In this document: piece after piece, positions 1 through 8,666 of the stretch | Numbering within the stretch: the first letter of the stretch is position 1 | Layout: each line of letters starts with the position of its first letter | Origin: Clostridium lacusfryxellense | GTDB lineage: Bacteria; Bacillota; Clostridia; Clostridiales; Clostridiaceae | NCBI RefSeq assembly: GCF_018861735.1 | Contig: NZ_JAHLEB010000009.1 | Location: 56,742-120,741 of the forward strand | DNA length: 64,000 bases | Direction: 5' to 3' | The notes under the pieces: model-generated | The model's input: only the letters and a program-made list of their open reading frames with translations | What the model was told of the DNA's origin: nothing | Databases searched by the model: none | Made by a program: the position numbers and the translations under genes

Positions 1-1
1 G

Positions 2-547
2 GATAAAAAAACCAACGAAGCTGTGGTACTAGACCCTGGCGGTGATGTACAGGATATTGTTGATGTTATAGACAATATGGGCGCAAAGGTTAAGTATATA
101 CTATTGACACATGGTCATGTTGACCATACATCAGGAGTTGCTGAACTTAAAGCAATCACAAATGCCATTGTATGTATAAGTTCTAAAGATGATGATTTGA
201 TAAACGCTGGAGAGTATTTATTTGGTCCACTTATTAAAGGTGGTGCAGATAAATTACTTAGAGATGGGGATATAATAAAAGTTTCAAATTTAGAGTTTAC
301 TTGCATAGATACACCGGGTCATACTCCTGGTGGAATGAGCTTTTTAATAGAAAATCATGCTTTCACAGGTGATACTTTATTTGCGGGTTCAATTGGAAGA
401 ACAGATTTTGCAGGAGGAGATTTTAATACTATAATTAGTAGTATTAAATCAAAACTTTTATGTTTAGATGGAGATACAATTGTATATCCTGGTCATGGAC
501 CTTATAGTACAATAAATAATGAAAAATTAAACAATCCTTTTTTATAG
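2..547 (+). CDS. MBL-fold metallohydrolase (glyoxalase II-like), 5' partial
   Basis: The frame is open to the left edge, so the true start is outside the window; 181 residues are present. The protein belongs to the metallo-beta-lactamase fold hydrolases of the hydroxyacylglutathione hydrolase-like group. Visible metal-binding motifs are THGHVDH (HxHxDH), DTPGHTPGG, FTGDTLF with the bridging Asp, and YPGHGP near the C-terminus. These small cytoplasmic hydrolases cleave thioesters or related esters, but the substrate cannot be read from the sequence. It sits 64 bp upstream of hemZ, separated by a weak hairpin. The family is certain; the exact reaction is not. Confidence 0.9.
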   Translation, partial: DKKTNEAVVLDPGGDVQDIVDVIDNMGAKVKYILLTHGHVDHTSGVAELKAITNAIVCISSKDDDLINAGEYLFGPLIKGGADKLLRDGDIIKVSNLEFTCIDTPGHTPGGMSFLIENHAFTGDTLFAGSIGRTDFAGGDFNTIISSIKSKLLCLDGDTIVYPGHGPYSTINNEKLNNPFL

Positions 548-562
548 GATTAAAATCGAGGG

Positions 563-583
563 AAAATGCATTAAGCATTTTTT
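563..583 (+). terminator. Weak intrinsic terminator after the MBL hydrolase
   Basis: A 7-bp stem (563-569 with 575-581) and a 5-nt loop end in a short T tract. It lies between the hydrolase stop and the hemZ ribosome binding site. The stem is AT-rich, so read-through into hemZ is likely. Confidence 0.4.
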
Positions 584-611
584 ATACGATATAGTTTACT
601 AAGGAGTTAAT

Positions 612-2039
612 ATGATTAAAGTAAAATTAAACACAAAAGAATTTAATTATGATGTATTTCAAATTATAAATTTATTTTTTTTCTTTCCTGATATTAAATT
701 TGTTGAAGAAAATTATGATTTTAACATTATCGTAAAGGAAGATATAATAGAAATTCAAAATGAATCAGAAAAATTTGAATACACTATTAATAAATCTTAC
801 AAAAATAAGGATGAAATTAAAAAAGCTGTATTTTTATTTTTTTCAAAAAATACAACTTTGGAACTTCCATGGGGTACATTAATAGGGATTAGGCCATCTA
901 AGAAGGCTCTTGAACTTTTAAAAGCGCAAGTTTCGGAGGAAGATATAGTAACATACTTTAAAGATAAACATGTTATGAGAGAAGATAAGGCAAGACTTTG
1001 TATTGATGTTGCAAAGTTTGAAAGAAATATAGTTAATAATGAAAAAGATAATATAAGTATTTATATTGATATGCCGTTTTGTCCTACTCGTTGCATATAT
1101 TGTTCTTTTACATCTAATCCAATTGGAAGTTGCAAAAATGTAATAGTTCCCTATCTTGAAGCATTATCTCACGAAATAAAAAGCATTAGTAATTACATAA
1201 AGAAAAAGAAACTAAATGTTGAATGTGTGTATTTTGGAGGGGGAACCCCAACGTCTGTTAATGATGATCAATTTGAGTGGATAATGAAGTGTGTTTATGA
1301 GGAGTTTATTCAAAACAGTAATGTGAAAGAATTTACTGTAGAGTGTGGAAGACCTGACAGTATTACGCGTCAAAAGTTAATTACTATGAAAAACTATGGA
1401 GTTCATAGAATAAGCATAAATCCGCAAACTATGAATGATGATACTCTGGATTTAATTGGAAGAAATCATAACGCTAAAGATGTTTATGAAAAATTTGAAA
1501 TGGCTAGGGAATTAGGTTTTGATAATATAAATATGGACTTAATAGTAGGACTACCGGGTGAAAAAATCACTCATATAATAAATACTTGCGATAAAATATT
1601 TGGAATTAAACCTGACAGTGTTACAATTCATGGTATGTCAATAAAAAGAGCGTCAAGGCTCCATGAGAATATGCTTAATAATTATAGATTTGAAATACCA
1701 GCTCAATATGAACTAAACAAAATGTATGAGCTTACTGTAGAGTTATCTAAAAAACTTGATATGAAACCATATTATATGTATAAGCAGAAAAATATGGTTG
1801 GTAATATGGAGAATGTTGGGTATGCAATCCCTGGTAAAGAGGGGATATATAATATTCAAATGATTGAAGAAAAGCAAACTGTAATTGCGCTTGGTGCAGA
1901 TGCAGTCTCTAAAGTCGTTTTTCTCGAGGAAAATAGGCATGAAAGATTTGCAAATGTCAAAGATGTTCGCGAGTATATAAAAAGAGTAGATGAAATGATT
2001 GAAAAGAAAATTATTTTGCTCGAAACATTATATAGTTAA
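612..2039 (+). CDS. hemZ: Oxygen-independent coproporphyrinogen III oxidase-like radical SAM protein HemZ
   Basis: 475 residues, preceded by AAGGAG at 6-nt spacing. The radical SAM cluster motif CxxxCxxC is at C157, C161 and C164, followed by a GGGTP motif (SAM-binding glycine-rich loop) and ECGRPD. The roughly 150-residue N-terminal extension before the cluster is characteristic of HemZ rather than HemN. HemZ proteins are annotated as anaerobic coproporphyrinogen III dehydrogenases; many members of the wider family (HemW) are heme chaperones instead, so the enzymatic role is inferred. In clostridia hemZ commonly sits beside aminoacyl-tRNA synthetase genes, as here with aspS 55 bp downstream. 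No other heme genes are in the window. Confidence 0.88.
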   Translation: MIKVKLNTKEFNYDVFQIINLFFFFPDIKFVEENYDFNIIVKEDIIEIQNESEKFEYTINKSYKNKDEIKKAVFLFFSKNTTLELPWGTLIGIRPSKKALELLKAQVSEEDIVTYFKDKHVMREDKARLCIDVAKFERNIVNNEKDNISIYIDMPFCPTRCIYCSFTSNPIGSCKNVIVPYLEALSHEIKSISNYIKKKKLNVECVYFGGGTPTSVNDDQFEWIMKCVYEEFIQNSNVKEFTVECGRPDSITRQKLITMKNYGVHRISINPQTMNDDTLDLIGRNHNAKDVYEKFEMARELGFDNINMDLIVGLPGEKITHIINTCDKIFGIKPDSVTIHGMSIKRASRLHENMLNNYRFEIPAQYELNKMYELTVELSKKLDMKPYYMYKQKNMVGNMENVGYAIPGKEGIYNIQMIEEKQTVIALGADAVSKVVFLEENRHERFANVKDVREYIKRVDEMIEKKIILLETLYS

Positions 2040-2094
2040 ATAGATATAATTAAGTATTAAGGCAATAACCTTAAAAGGAAAGGAAGGATAAAAA

Positions 2095-3876
2095 ATGGCA
2101 GAAGCATTAGATGGTTTAAAAAGAACCAATATGTGTGGTGACCTTAGGGAATCACATATATCAAATATAGTAACAGTAATGGGGTGGGTTCAAAGGAAAA
2201 GAAATCTAGGTGGACTCGTTTTTATAGATTTAAGAGATAGAACAGGACTACTACAATTAGTATTTGGAGAAGAAATAAACAAAGAAGCTTTTGCAAAGGC
2301 AGATTTAGTTAAGCCTGAGTATTGCATTGCTGTAACTGGTGAACTTATTAAAAGACAATCTCCAAATGAAAATATGCCAACAGGGCTTGTAGAAGTTAAA
2401 GGTGAAAACATAAAGATTTTATCTGAATCTGAAACACCACCTATTTATATAAAAGAAGGATTAGATGCATCAGAGAATATACGTTTAAAATATAGATATC
2501 TGGACTTAAGAAGACCTGATATGCAAAAAATATTTATGATACGTCATAAGGCGTCTAAAATAGTAAGAAATTTTCTAGATGATAATGGATTTATTGATAT
2601 AGAAACACCTATGCTAACCAAAAGTACACCAGAGGGTGCTCGAGATTATTTAGTTCCAAGTAGAAATTATCCAGGTATGTTTTATGCGCTTCCACAATCA
2701 CCACAATTGTTTAAGCAATTATTAATGGTATCTGGATATGATAAATATTATCAAATAGCAAGATGTTTTAGAGATGAAGATTTAAGAGCAAATAGGCAAC
2801 CAGAATTTACTCAGATAGATATAGAAATGTCATTTGTTGAAGAAGACGATGTTATTGCAATAAATGAAGCTTTGATTAAAAAGTTATTTAAAGAAGTTGT
2901 AAATGAAGATGTTAAACTTCCTATAAAAAGAATTACCTATAAAGAGGCTATGGATAAATACGGGTCAGATAAGCCAGATTTAAGATTTGGTATGGAGATA
3001 AATGATATTACAAATGAAGTATCTCATAGCGAATTTGTAGTATTTAAACCCGCCATTGATAATGGCGGGTCAGTAAGAGCAATTAAGGTTGATAATGCAG
3101 CAGATATGGGCAGAAAGAAATTAGACAAATTAGGTGAATTTGTTAAGACTTACAGAGCAAAAGGACTTGCTTGGATTGCTTGTAAAGAAGATGGAATTAA
3201 ATCTCCTATATCTAAGTTTTTTAATGAGGATGAAATACAAGCAATACTAAACAAGGTAGGAGCAAAAACAGGAGATTTGGTACTTATTGTAGCAGACAAA
3301 GATAGCGTTGTATTACAGTCTTTAGGCGCGTTAAGATTGCAAGTTGCTAAAGAACTTGAGATATTAAGTGGTAGCAAGGATTTTAACTTTGTATGGGTTA
3401 CACAGTTCCCATTACTAGATTACAGCGAAGAGGAAAATAGATATGTTGCAGCACATCATCCTTTTACAATGCCAATGGATGAGGATCTAAAGTATCTTGA
3501 ATCAGATCCAGGTAGAGTTCGTGCTAAAGCTTATGACATAGTGTTAAACGGAGAAGAATTAGGTGGAGGAAGTATAAGAATCCATAATTCTGAGCTTCAG
3601 GAAACAATGTTTAAAGTATTAGGGTTTACTAGGGAAAAAGCATGGGAAAGATTTGGATTTTTACTTGAAGCATTCAAATATGGACCACCACCTCACGGTG
3701 GACTTGCATTTGGGCTAGATAGAATAGTAATGTTTTTAGCTAGCACTGAAAACATTAAAGACGTAATTGCCTTCCCTAAGAATCAAAATGCTTACTGCCC
3801 TATGAGTGAAGCTCCAAATATGGTTGATGACAAACAACTTCGTGAACTTGGCATTATTAAAGCTGAAAAGAAGTAG
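2095..3876 (+). CDS. aspS: Aspartyl-tRNA synthetase
   Basis: 593 residues, full length for the bacterial-type enzyme. It charges tRNA-Asp (or tRNA-Asp/Asn if non-discriminating) in the cytoplasm. The N-terminal OB fold occupies about residues 20-110. Class II motif 2 (FRDED, residues 225-229) is followed by the catalytic core, interrupted by the GAD insertion domain at about 290-420, which is diagnostic of bacterial AspRS. Motif 3 (GLAFGLDR) begins near residue 536. A strong purine-rich ribosome binding site precedes the ATG. I see no T-box in the short 55-bp leader. Whether tRNA-Asn is also charged cannot be judged here. Confidence 0.97.
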   Translation: MAEALDGLKRTNMCGDLRESHISNIVTVMGWVQRKRNLGGLVFIDLRDRTGLLQLVFGEEINKEAFAKADLVKPEYCIAVTGELIKRQSPNENMPTGLVEVKGENIKILSESETPPIYIKEGLDASENIRLKYRYLDLRRPDMQKIFMIRHKASKIVRNFLDDNGFIDIETPMLTKSTPEGARDYLVPSRNYPGMFYALPQSPQLFKQLLMVSGYDKYYQIARCFRDEDLRANRQPEFTQIDIEMSFVEEDDVIAINEALIKKLFKEVVNEDVKLPIKRITYKEAMDKYGSDKPDLRFGMEINDITNEVSHSEFVVFKPAIDNGGSVRAIKVDNAADMGRKKLDKLGEFVKTYRAKGLAWIACKEDGIKSPISKFFNEDEIQAILNKVGAKTGDLVLIVADKDSVVLQSLGALRLQVAKELEILSGSKDFNFVWVTQFPLLDYSEEENRYVAAHHPFTMPMDEDLKYLESDPGRVRAKAYDIVLNGEELGGGSIRIHNSELQETMFKVLGFTREKAWERFGFLLEAFKYGPPPHGGLAFGLDRIVMFLASTENIKDVIAFPKNQNAYCPMSEAPNMVDDKQLRELGIIKAEKK

Positions 3877-3921
3877 AAATAGCTATCAATTCTCCACTAT
3901 ATTATATATGGGAGTGGTAAA

Positions 3922-4209
3922 ATGATAAATAAAGAAGATAAATCAATGAATGATGAATTATCGAAAGATATACAAGTTAGGTTAAGAAAAATTGAAGGTC
4001 AGGTTAAGGGTATTGAAAAAATGGTTACAAGTGATGCTTGTTGCAAAAATATTTTGGTTCAGGTAGCTGCAGTGAGGGCTGCTATGACCAAAGTAGGAGG
4101 TTTAGTTTTAGAGAGATATACAAAAAACTGCCTTCTTAGTGATGATGATGTTGTTCAAGAAGAAAAAATTGATGAATTAGTTTCAACATTTCTTATGTTT
4201 TTAAAATAA
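3922..4209 (+). CDS. CsoR/FrmR/CstR-family transcriptional repressor
   Basis: 95 residues of the all-helical DUF156 family, whose members are copper, nickel, formaldehyde or persulfide sensors binding DNA as tetramers. Aligned by the fixed 29-residue Cys spacing, C41 and C70 match the two conserved thiols, while the position of the CsoR copper-ligand histidine (four before the second Cys) is Tyr66. That pattern is closer to the persulfide sensor CstR than to a copper sensor; a second cysteine, C40, adjoins the first. The start has GGGAGTGG upstream; M9 is an alternative start. No obvious target gene is adjacent: the next genes are convergent ThrE-type exporters. Confidence 0.88.
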   Translation: MINKEDKSMNDELSKDIQVRLRKIEGQVKGIEKMVTSDACCKNILVQVAAVRAAMTKVGGLVLERYTKNCLLSDDDVVQEEKIDELVSTFLMFLK

Positions 4210-4221
4210 ATTTATATAAAT

Positions 4222-4275
4222 AAAAAAGATAAAGAAGTAAAATTTGATTTCAAATTTTACTTCTTTATCTTTTTT
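4222..4275. terminator. Bidirectional terminator between convergent genes
   Basis: Near-perfect 26-bp inverted repeat (4222-4247 with 4250-4275), with an A tract on one side and a T tract on the other, so it can end transcription from both strands. Its right arm encodes the last residues of the minus-strand exporter gene (stop at 4257-4259). Confidence 0.85.
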
Positions 4276-4682
4276 AATATTGAACTTATCGAAGATACAA
4301 AAATTATTCCAATAGCTATTGCGCCTGCACTAAAAAGCGTTACAATAATTTTTGACAGGGCAACTTCGAAATTACCCTTTACCGCCTCAAGGGTAGCATA
4401 ATACATTCCACCACCGGGAACAAGAGGTATAATTGCGCAAATTACGAACATGGTAACAGGGTTCTTATATACTCTTGCCATTATTTCTGAGTAAATACTC
4501 ACAACCATTGAGGCAATGAACAAAGAAAATGAAATAGAGGGTTGTAAACCTGACACAAGTAGATAGGTAAACCAGCCGAGGCCTCCTCCAATTGATGCAA
4601 TTATCAAGTTTTTACCACGAATATTAAATAATATTCCAAAACCAAGAGAACTTAAAAAAGCATAAAAAGAATTTATAATCAT
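4257..4682 (-). CDS. ThrE-type exporter small subunit (threonine/serine exporter, ThrE_2 domain)
   Basis: 141 residues with four predicted membrane helices and the motif PGGGMYY, typical of the DUF3815/ThrE_2 half of split threonine-serine exporters. It overlaps the 3' end of the partner gene by 4 bp (ATGA), so the two are translationally coupled and probably form one complex in the membrane. The family link to amino-acid efflux comes from Corynebacterium ThrE; the substrate here is not established. It ends inside a bidirectional terminator. Confidence 0.85.
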   Translation of the reverse strand: MIINSFYAFLSSLGFGILFNIRGKNLIIASIGGGLGWFTYLLVSGLQPSISFSLFIASMVVSIYSEIMARVYKNPVTMFVICAIIPLVPGGGMYYATLEAVKGNFEVALSKIIVTLFSAGAIAIGIIFVSSISSILKKIKK

Positions 4683-5452
4683 ATGAGCTTACCCCCAAAC
4701 AACAAAAACCAGATCTTAAAAATTATACTTGTCCCAGCAGCTATTGCAATGGCTATAAATAAAGCTTCTATAGACCTAGAAATTCCTGAAACTAAATCAC
4801 CTGCAATTGTATCCCTTATAGCATTTGTTATGGCAATGCCCGGTACAAGAAGCATAATAGACCCTATTATAATAGTATCCATATTCCCAACAAGACCTAG
4901 AGCTGTAGCTACAAGAGCAATGGACGCAGCTACAGCACCTCCAAGCATATATTTTAGAAAACTGTTAACATCTAATTTATCTAAAAACACGCTTAAACAA
5001 TTGATTAAAGCACCAATTATAAAAGCTACAAAAAAGTCTTTATAGTTCCCACCAAAAATCAGTGTGAAAAATCCTGCAGTACAAGCAGAAAAAAACGTTG
5101 TAGTATTTTGAGAATAAGGCGGTAAATTATTAATATAATTAATTTCTTTTCTTATTTCCGCAAATGATAAAGGGTTAGAAACAAGTTTTCTAGATAGATT
5201 GTTAATCATAGAAACCTTATTTAAATTAACTGTTCTAATGTGAACTCTTTTAATTAAAGAAACAGTTTGATTTTCATTATTAGTAATAGAAACCATAATG
5301 CCAGTAGGAGTTACAAAACTTTCAGTTAGGGGTATTCCATATGAAGTGCATATCATAGTTATTGTTTGTTCAACTCTATATGTTTCTCCACCATTTTCTA
5401 AAATGATTTTGCCAGCATCAGTAGCAATATGAATGATATCGTCAATTCGCAT
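4679..5452 (-). CDS. ThrE-type exporter large subunit (DUF1212 domain)
   Basis: 257 residues from the start chosen here: reading the minus strand, AAAGGAG lies 6 nt before the ATG at 5452, whereas an in-frame ATG nine codons upstream lacks a site. The N-terminal half is a soluble DUF1212 domain (residues 1-110, with ILENGGETYRVEQT) and the C-terminal half has about five membrane helices, including an LLVPGIAITNAIRD motif. With the overlapping small partner it makes a two-component threonine/serine-type exporter. Substrate and direction of transport are inferred from the family only. Confidence 0.87.
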   Translation of the reverse strand: MRIDDIIHIATDAGKIILENGGETYRVEQTITMICTSYGIPLTESFVTPTGIMVSITNNENQTVSLIKRVHIRTVNLNKVSMINNLSRKLVSNPLSFAEIRKEINYINNLPPYSQNTTTFFSACTAGFFTLIFGGNYKDFFVAFIIGALINCLSVFLDKLDVNSFLKYMLGGAVAASIALVATALGLVGNMDTIIIGSIMLLVPGIAITNAIRDTIAGDLVSGISRSIEALFIAIAIAAGTSIIFKIWFLLFGGKLI

Positions 5453-5742
5453 ATAATCTCCTTTCATCATAAAAATCATCTTTGACTTTTAGGCTAATAT
5501 AAGGTCTAAATTGTAGATTTAACATAGTATAAATAATAAAATTTCTACATCATTATATACCATAAAAGCAATAAATCATTGCTAGTTGGAAAATTAATTT
5601 AATTATTTTTTAAAAGCTTTAATAATATTTCATGAATATATAATGTATAAATTATAATTATGATATTACTAGTATTATACTCCCTCAATAATCATAATTT
5701 ATAAAGAATTCAAAACATTTAGTAAAATAATCATCTTTTGGG
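5453..5742. other. AT-rich divergent intergenic region
   Basis: This stretch separates the divergent thrE-type genes and glyA. It contains a 9-bp inverted repeat (5656-5664 with 5691-5699) around a central ACTAGT, which could be an operator or hairpin. I see no ORF with a ribosome binding site and no convincing promoter for the minus-strand genes. Confidence 0.4.
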
Positions 5743-5771
5743 TTGATAAATATGCAATTAAATTTTATAAT
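5743..5771 (+). promoter_or_regulatory. glyA sigma-A promoter
   Basis: TTGATA (5743-5748), a 17-nt spacer, then a consensus TATAAT (5766-5771). It predicts a start near 5778 and a leader of about 135 nt before the glyA ATG. Confidence 0.7.
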
Positions 5772-5837
5772 ATAATTATAATAATATATTTATTTTCTAA
5801 AGTTATATTTTTATCGATTTTAAAATTTATTATTAAG

Positions 5838-5876
5838 TCACCAAAGGTAGGGATTAGAGTTGACACCCTCTGGTGA
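5838..5876 (+). promoter_or_regulatory. Hairpin in the glyA leader, possible cis-regulatory RNA
   Basis: TCACCA pairs with TGGTGA, enclosing AGGG/CCCT or, alternatively, AGAG/CTCT pairings. It lies about 35 nt upstream of the glyA start and is the only GC-richer part of the leader. No U tract follows, so it is not a standard terminator. I could not match it to the tetrahydrofolate, ZTP, glycine or preQ1 riboswitch consensus sequences that I know. Confidence 0.35.
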
Positions 5877-5912
5877 TAATTAATCTAAAAGATGAGAGGA
5901 AGGCATAATACT

Positions 5913-7151
5913 ATGGAATATTTAAAAAACAGTGATTCAAAGATTTATCAAATTATTGAAGAGGAGAATACAAGACAAGAGGATCATATAGAACTGATTG
6001 CATCTGAAAACTTTGTAAGCAAAGCAGTACTTGAAGCAAATGGATCTATATTAACTAATAAATATGCAGAAGGTTATCCAGGAAAAAGATATTATGGAGG
6101 TTGTGAAGTAGTTGATAAAATAGAAAACTTAGCTCGTGAGAGAGTGATAAAGATTTTTGGTGCAGAGCATGCTAATGTACAACCTCACTCAGGATCACAA
6201 GCTAATATGGCAGTATATTTCACTGTTCTAAAACCAGGTGATACAGTTCTAGGAATGAATCTCAATCATGGCGGACATTTAACTCACGGAAGTCCAGTAA
6301 ATTTTTCTGGCATGTTATATAATTTCATACCCTATGGTGTTGATAGTCTTACAGAGACACTAGATTATGAAAATGTAAGAGAACTTGCAAAATTACATAA
6401 CCCTAAAATGATAGTTATCGGTGCAAGTGCATATCCAAGAGCTATAAATTTTAAGCTTTTTAAAGAAATATGTGATGAAGTGGGCGCTTATATGTTTGTG
6501 GATATGGCACATATTGCAGGACTTGTTGCAACAGGAGCACATGAGTCTCCAGTTCCATATGCAGATTTTGTGACTACTACTACTCATAAAACTCTAAGAG
6601 GACCTAGAGGTGGAGTGATTTTATGTAAAGAAAAATATGCAAAACAAATAGATAAGTCTATTTTTCCAGGTATGCAGGGTGGACCATTGATGCATACAAT
6701 CGCTGCGAAAGCTGTTTGTTTTGGAGAAGCTCTTAAACCGGAGTTTAAAGTTTATATTGAACAAGTAGTTAAAAATGCAAAGGTACTTGGAGAAGAACTT
6801 CAAAAATATGGTTTTAAATTAGTATCTGGTGGTACAGATAATCATCTTTTACTTATAGAACTTACTAATAAAAATATTACAGGTAAAGAAGCTGAAAAGT
6901 TATTAGACATAGTAGGGATTACTGTGAACAAAAACACTGTACCAAATGAAACTTTAAGTCCATTTGTTACAAGTGGAATAAGAATTGGAACTCCTGCCGT
7001 TACAACTAGAGGATTCAAAGAAGAAGAGATGAAAGTTATAGCTGCACTTATAAATGAAACTATAGATAATAGAGAAGGTAATTTAGAACCTATAAGAGAA
7101 AATGTAGTTCAATTGTGTAGCAAATTTCCATTATACCAAGATACTATATAA
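5913..7151 (+). CDS. glyA: Serine hydroxymethyltransferase
   Basis: 412 residues. The enzyme interconverts serine plus tetrahydrofolate with glycine plus 5,10-methylene-tetrahydrofolate, supplying one-carbon units in the cytoplasm. The PLP lysine is K226 within [14 protein letters not shown], and SENFVS and [13 protein letters not shown] are conserved substrate and cofactor segments. The ATG at 5913 is preferred over an in-frame ATG at 5892 because the ribosome binding site (AGAGGAAGG) lies between them. The gene appears monocistronic, with its own promoter and a structured leader; no gene follows closely on the same strand except a small secreted protein 100 bp later. Confidence 0.96.
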   Translation: MEYLKNSDSKIYQIIEEENTRQEDHIELIASENFVSKAVLEANGSILTNKYAEGYPGKRYYGGCEVVDKIENLARERVIKIFGAEHANVQPHSGSQANMAVYFTVLKPGDTVLGMNLNHGGHLTHGSPVNFSGMLYNFIPYGVDSLTETLDYENVRELAKLHNPKMIVIGASAYPRAINFKLFKEICDEVGAYMFVDMAHIAGLVATGAHESPVPYADFVTTTTHKTLRGPRGGVILCKEKYAKQIDKSIFPGMQGGPLMHTIAAKAVCFGEALKPEFKVYIEQVVKNAKVLGEELQKYGFKLVSGGTDNHLLLIELTNKNITGKEAEKLLDIVGITVNKNTVPNETLSPFVTSGIRIGTPAVTTRGFKEEEMKVIAALINETIDNREGNLEPIRENVVQLCSKFPLYQDTI

Positions 7152-7251
7152 TACCTATATAACATAGATAATCATAAAACATTAATAAATTACTGTTATG
7201 CAATATTTCTTATATATATGGGCACATTATTATATAAGAAGAGGTGATTTT

Positions 7252-7653
7252 ATGAAATTCAAGGTAATATGTGTATTATTATTAAGTATATTTATTATGG
7301 GATATAGTAGTGGTGCGGAGGCATCCACTATGGTAAAAGAACCAATTATGTCACATGAACAATCTATATTAGCTCAAAATAGTCTGCGAATTATAAACTC
7401 AGTATCTGATGTTAGACGTGGTGGTATAGGTGTTATAACTATACAAGGAGCTCCTAACACTTTATACAGCATACAGACGTCTTATAAATTATCAAACAAA
7501 ACAGTTTTTGTAACCCAGTGGAGAACTACCGATTCAACAGGTGTAACTACATTTAATTGGGTTGTTAGCATGAAAACTATGGCTGGAACGTATGATGCCA
7601 CGATATCTGGTGGAGGATATGCTATTAATACAAAACATAGGGTAGCACCTTAA
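7252..7653 (+). CDS. Small secreted protein of unknown function
   Basis: 133 residues from the ATG at 7252, which has AAGAGGTGATTTT upstream; a longer in-frame ORF to 7198 lacks a ribosome binding site. The N-terminus is a signal peptide (MKFK, a hydrophobic stretch, and a GAEA-S type cleavage site near residue 25), with no lipobox. The mature part is rich in Thr, Ser, Val and Gly with alternating beta-strand character (GVITIQG, FVTQWRTT, GTYDATISGGG), suggesting an immunoglobulin-like beta sandwich. I do not recognise the family. It is followed by a strong terminator and has no functional neighbour. Confidence 0.75.
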   Translation: MKFKVICVLLLSIFIMGYSSGAEASTMVKEPIMSHEQSILAQNSLRIINSVSDVRRGGIGVITIQGAPNTLYSIQTSYKLSNKTVFVTQWRTTDSTGVTTFNWVVSMKTMAGTYDATISGGGYAINTKHRVAP

Positions 7654-7700
7654 CATTTACAGAACAATCATTGAATGATTTGCTATTATTAAGATAACAC

Positions 7701-7744
7701 AAAAGGAAATAACCATAAGATTGTTCTTAGGGTTATTTCCTTTT
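7701..7744 (+). terminator. Intrinsic terminator after the small secreted protein
   Basis: Perfect 14-bp stem (7701-7714 with 7731-7744), a 16-nt loop, and a terminal T run in the right arm. Its A-rich left flank could also terminate minus-strand transcription. Confidence 0.85.
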
Positions 7745-7825
7745 GCTCCATATTTTGATATACTTTATTATATCAAAAAACTTAATAGTTGATAAATACT
7801 TAAAGAAATACTAGGAGGCCTAATT

Positions 7826-8596
7826 ATGATTGACTCACATATACATACAGAGTTTTCTGAAGACTCTGAAATGAAAATTGAGCACGCGCTGCAGCAATCA
7901 AAGAAAATTGGAATAGGTATTACTTTAACAGAGCATGTGGATTTTAATTTTTCAAAAGGAACTGATATTATTTTTGATATTGAAAAGTATTTTAAAAACT
8001 ATGAAAAGTATAGGAGTGAAAGCCTTATGCTTGGAATAGAAATAGGAATGCAACAAAATTGTTTAGAGAGAAATAGAGAAATTACAAGCAATCACCCTTT
8101 TGACTATGTAATTGGATCAATACATATAGTGGATAGCGAGGATATTTACTACCCCGAATTTTATATAGGTAAAACTAAAAAAGAAGCCTTTGAGCAATAT
8201 TTTGAATGTATGATTGAAAATGTAAATCAGTATGATTTTATTGATAGTTTAGGCCATATTGACTATATATCTAGATATGCTAATTATGATGATAATGAAA
8301 TATATTATCATGAATTTAATGAATACATAAATGAAGTCCTAAAAGCCATAATAAAAAACAAAAAAGTAATGGAGATTAATACAAGAAGACTAGGAGGGAA
8401 GAAAGCGTATGATAATCTGACTTCAATTTATAAAGCATATAGCCAAATAGGGGGCAAATATGTAACTATTGGCTCAGATGCCCATAGGGCAGAAGATATT
8501 GCTAAGAATTATAATGAAGCTATTAGAATATGTGAGATATGTAACTTGAAACCAGTGTATTTTAAAAAAAGGAAAATGGAGTATATTTCTTTATAA
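7826..8596 (+). CDS. PHP-domain phosphatase, histidinol-phosphatase HisJ/HisK family
   Basis: 256 residues with the PHP metal-binding pattern: DSHIHTEFS at the N-terminus, TLTEHVDF near residue 32, the GSIHIVD segment, and GSDAHRAEDI near the C-terminus. Members hydrolyse histidinol phosphate in histidine synthesis, but several related PHP enzymes act on other phosphoesters. No his biosynthetic genes are nearby, so the specific substrate is inferred. The ribosome binding site is AGGAGGC. It lies 70 bp upstream of the broken AEC transporter. Confidence 0.8.
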   Translation: MIDSHIHTEFSEDSEMKIEHALQQSKKIGIGITLTEHVDFNFSKGTDIIFDIEKYFKNYEKYRSESLMLGIEIGMQQNCLERNREITSNHPFDYVIGSIHIVDSEDIYYPEFYIGKTKKEAFEQYFECMIENVNQYDFIDSLGHIDYISRYANYDDNEIYYHEFNEYINEVLKAIIKNKKVMEINTRRLGGKKAYDNLTSIYKAYSQIGGKYVTIGSDAHRAEDIAKNYNEAIRICEICNLKPVYFKKRKMEYISL

Positions 8597-8666
8597 ATTA
8601 AATTGTCTACCATTATATTTATTATATGTTAATATTAAGACGTGAGATATAATAAGGAGAGTGGAA

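Noticed and set aside
115..306. Antisense and shadow ORFs across the window, such as 115-306, 4683-5045, 15262-15468 and 26053-26556
   Set aside because: They lie opposite or within well-recognised genes, lack ribosome binding sites and have low-complexity translations. They are treated as chance frames.
5838..5876. preQ1, tetrahydrofolate or ZTP riboswitch before glyA
   Set aside because: ACACCCTCT recalls preQ1-I, but the hairpin order and the 3' A-rich tail are absent, and glyA is not a queuosine gene. The key folate and ZTP motifs are missing.
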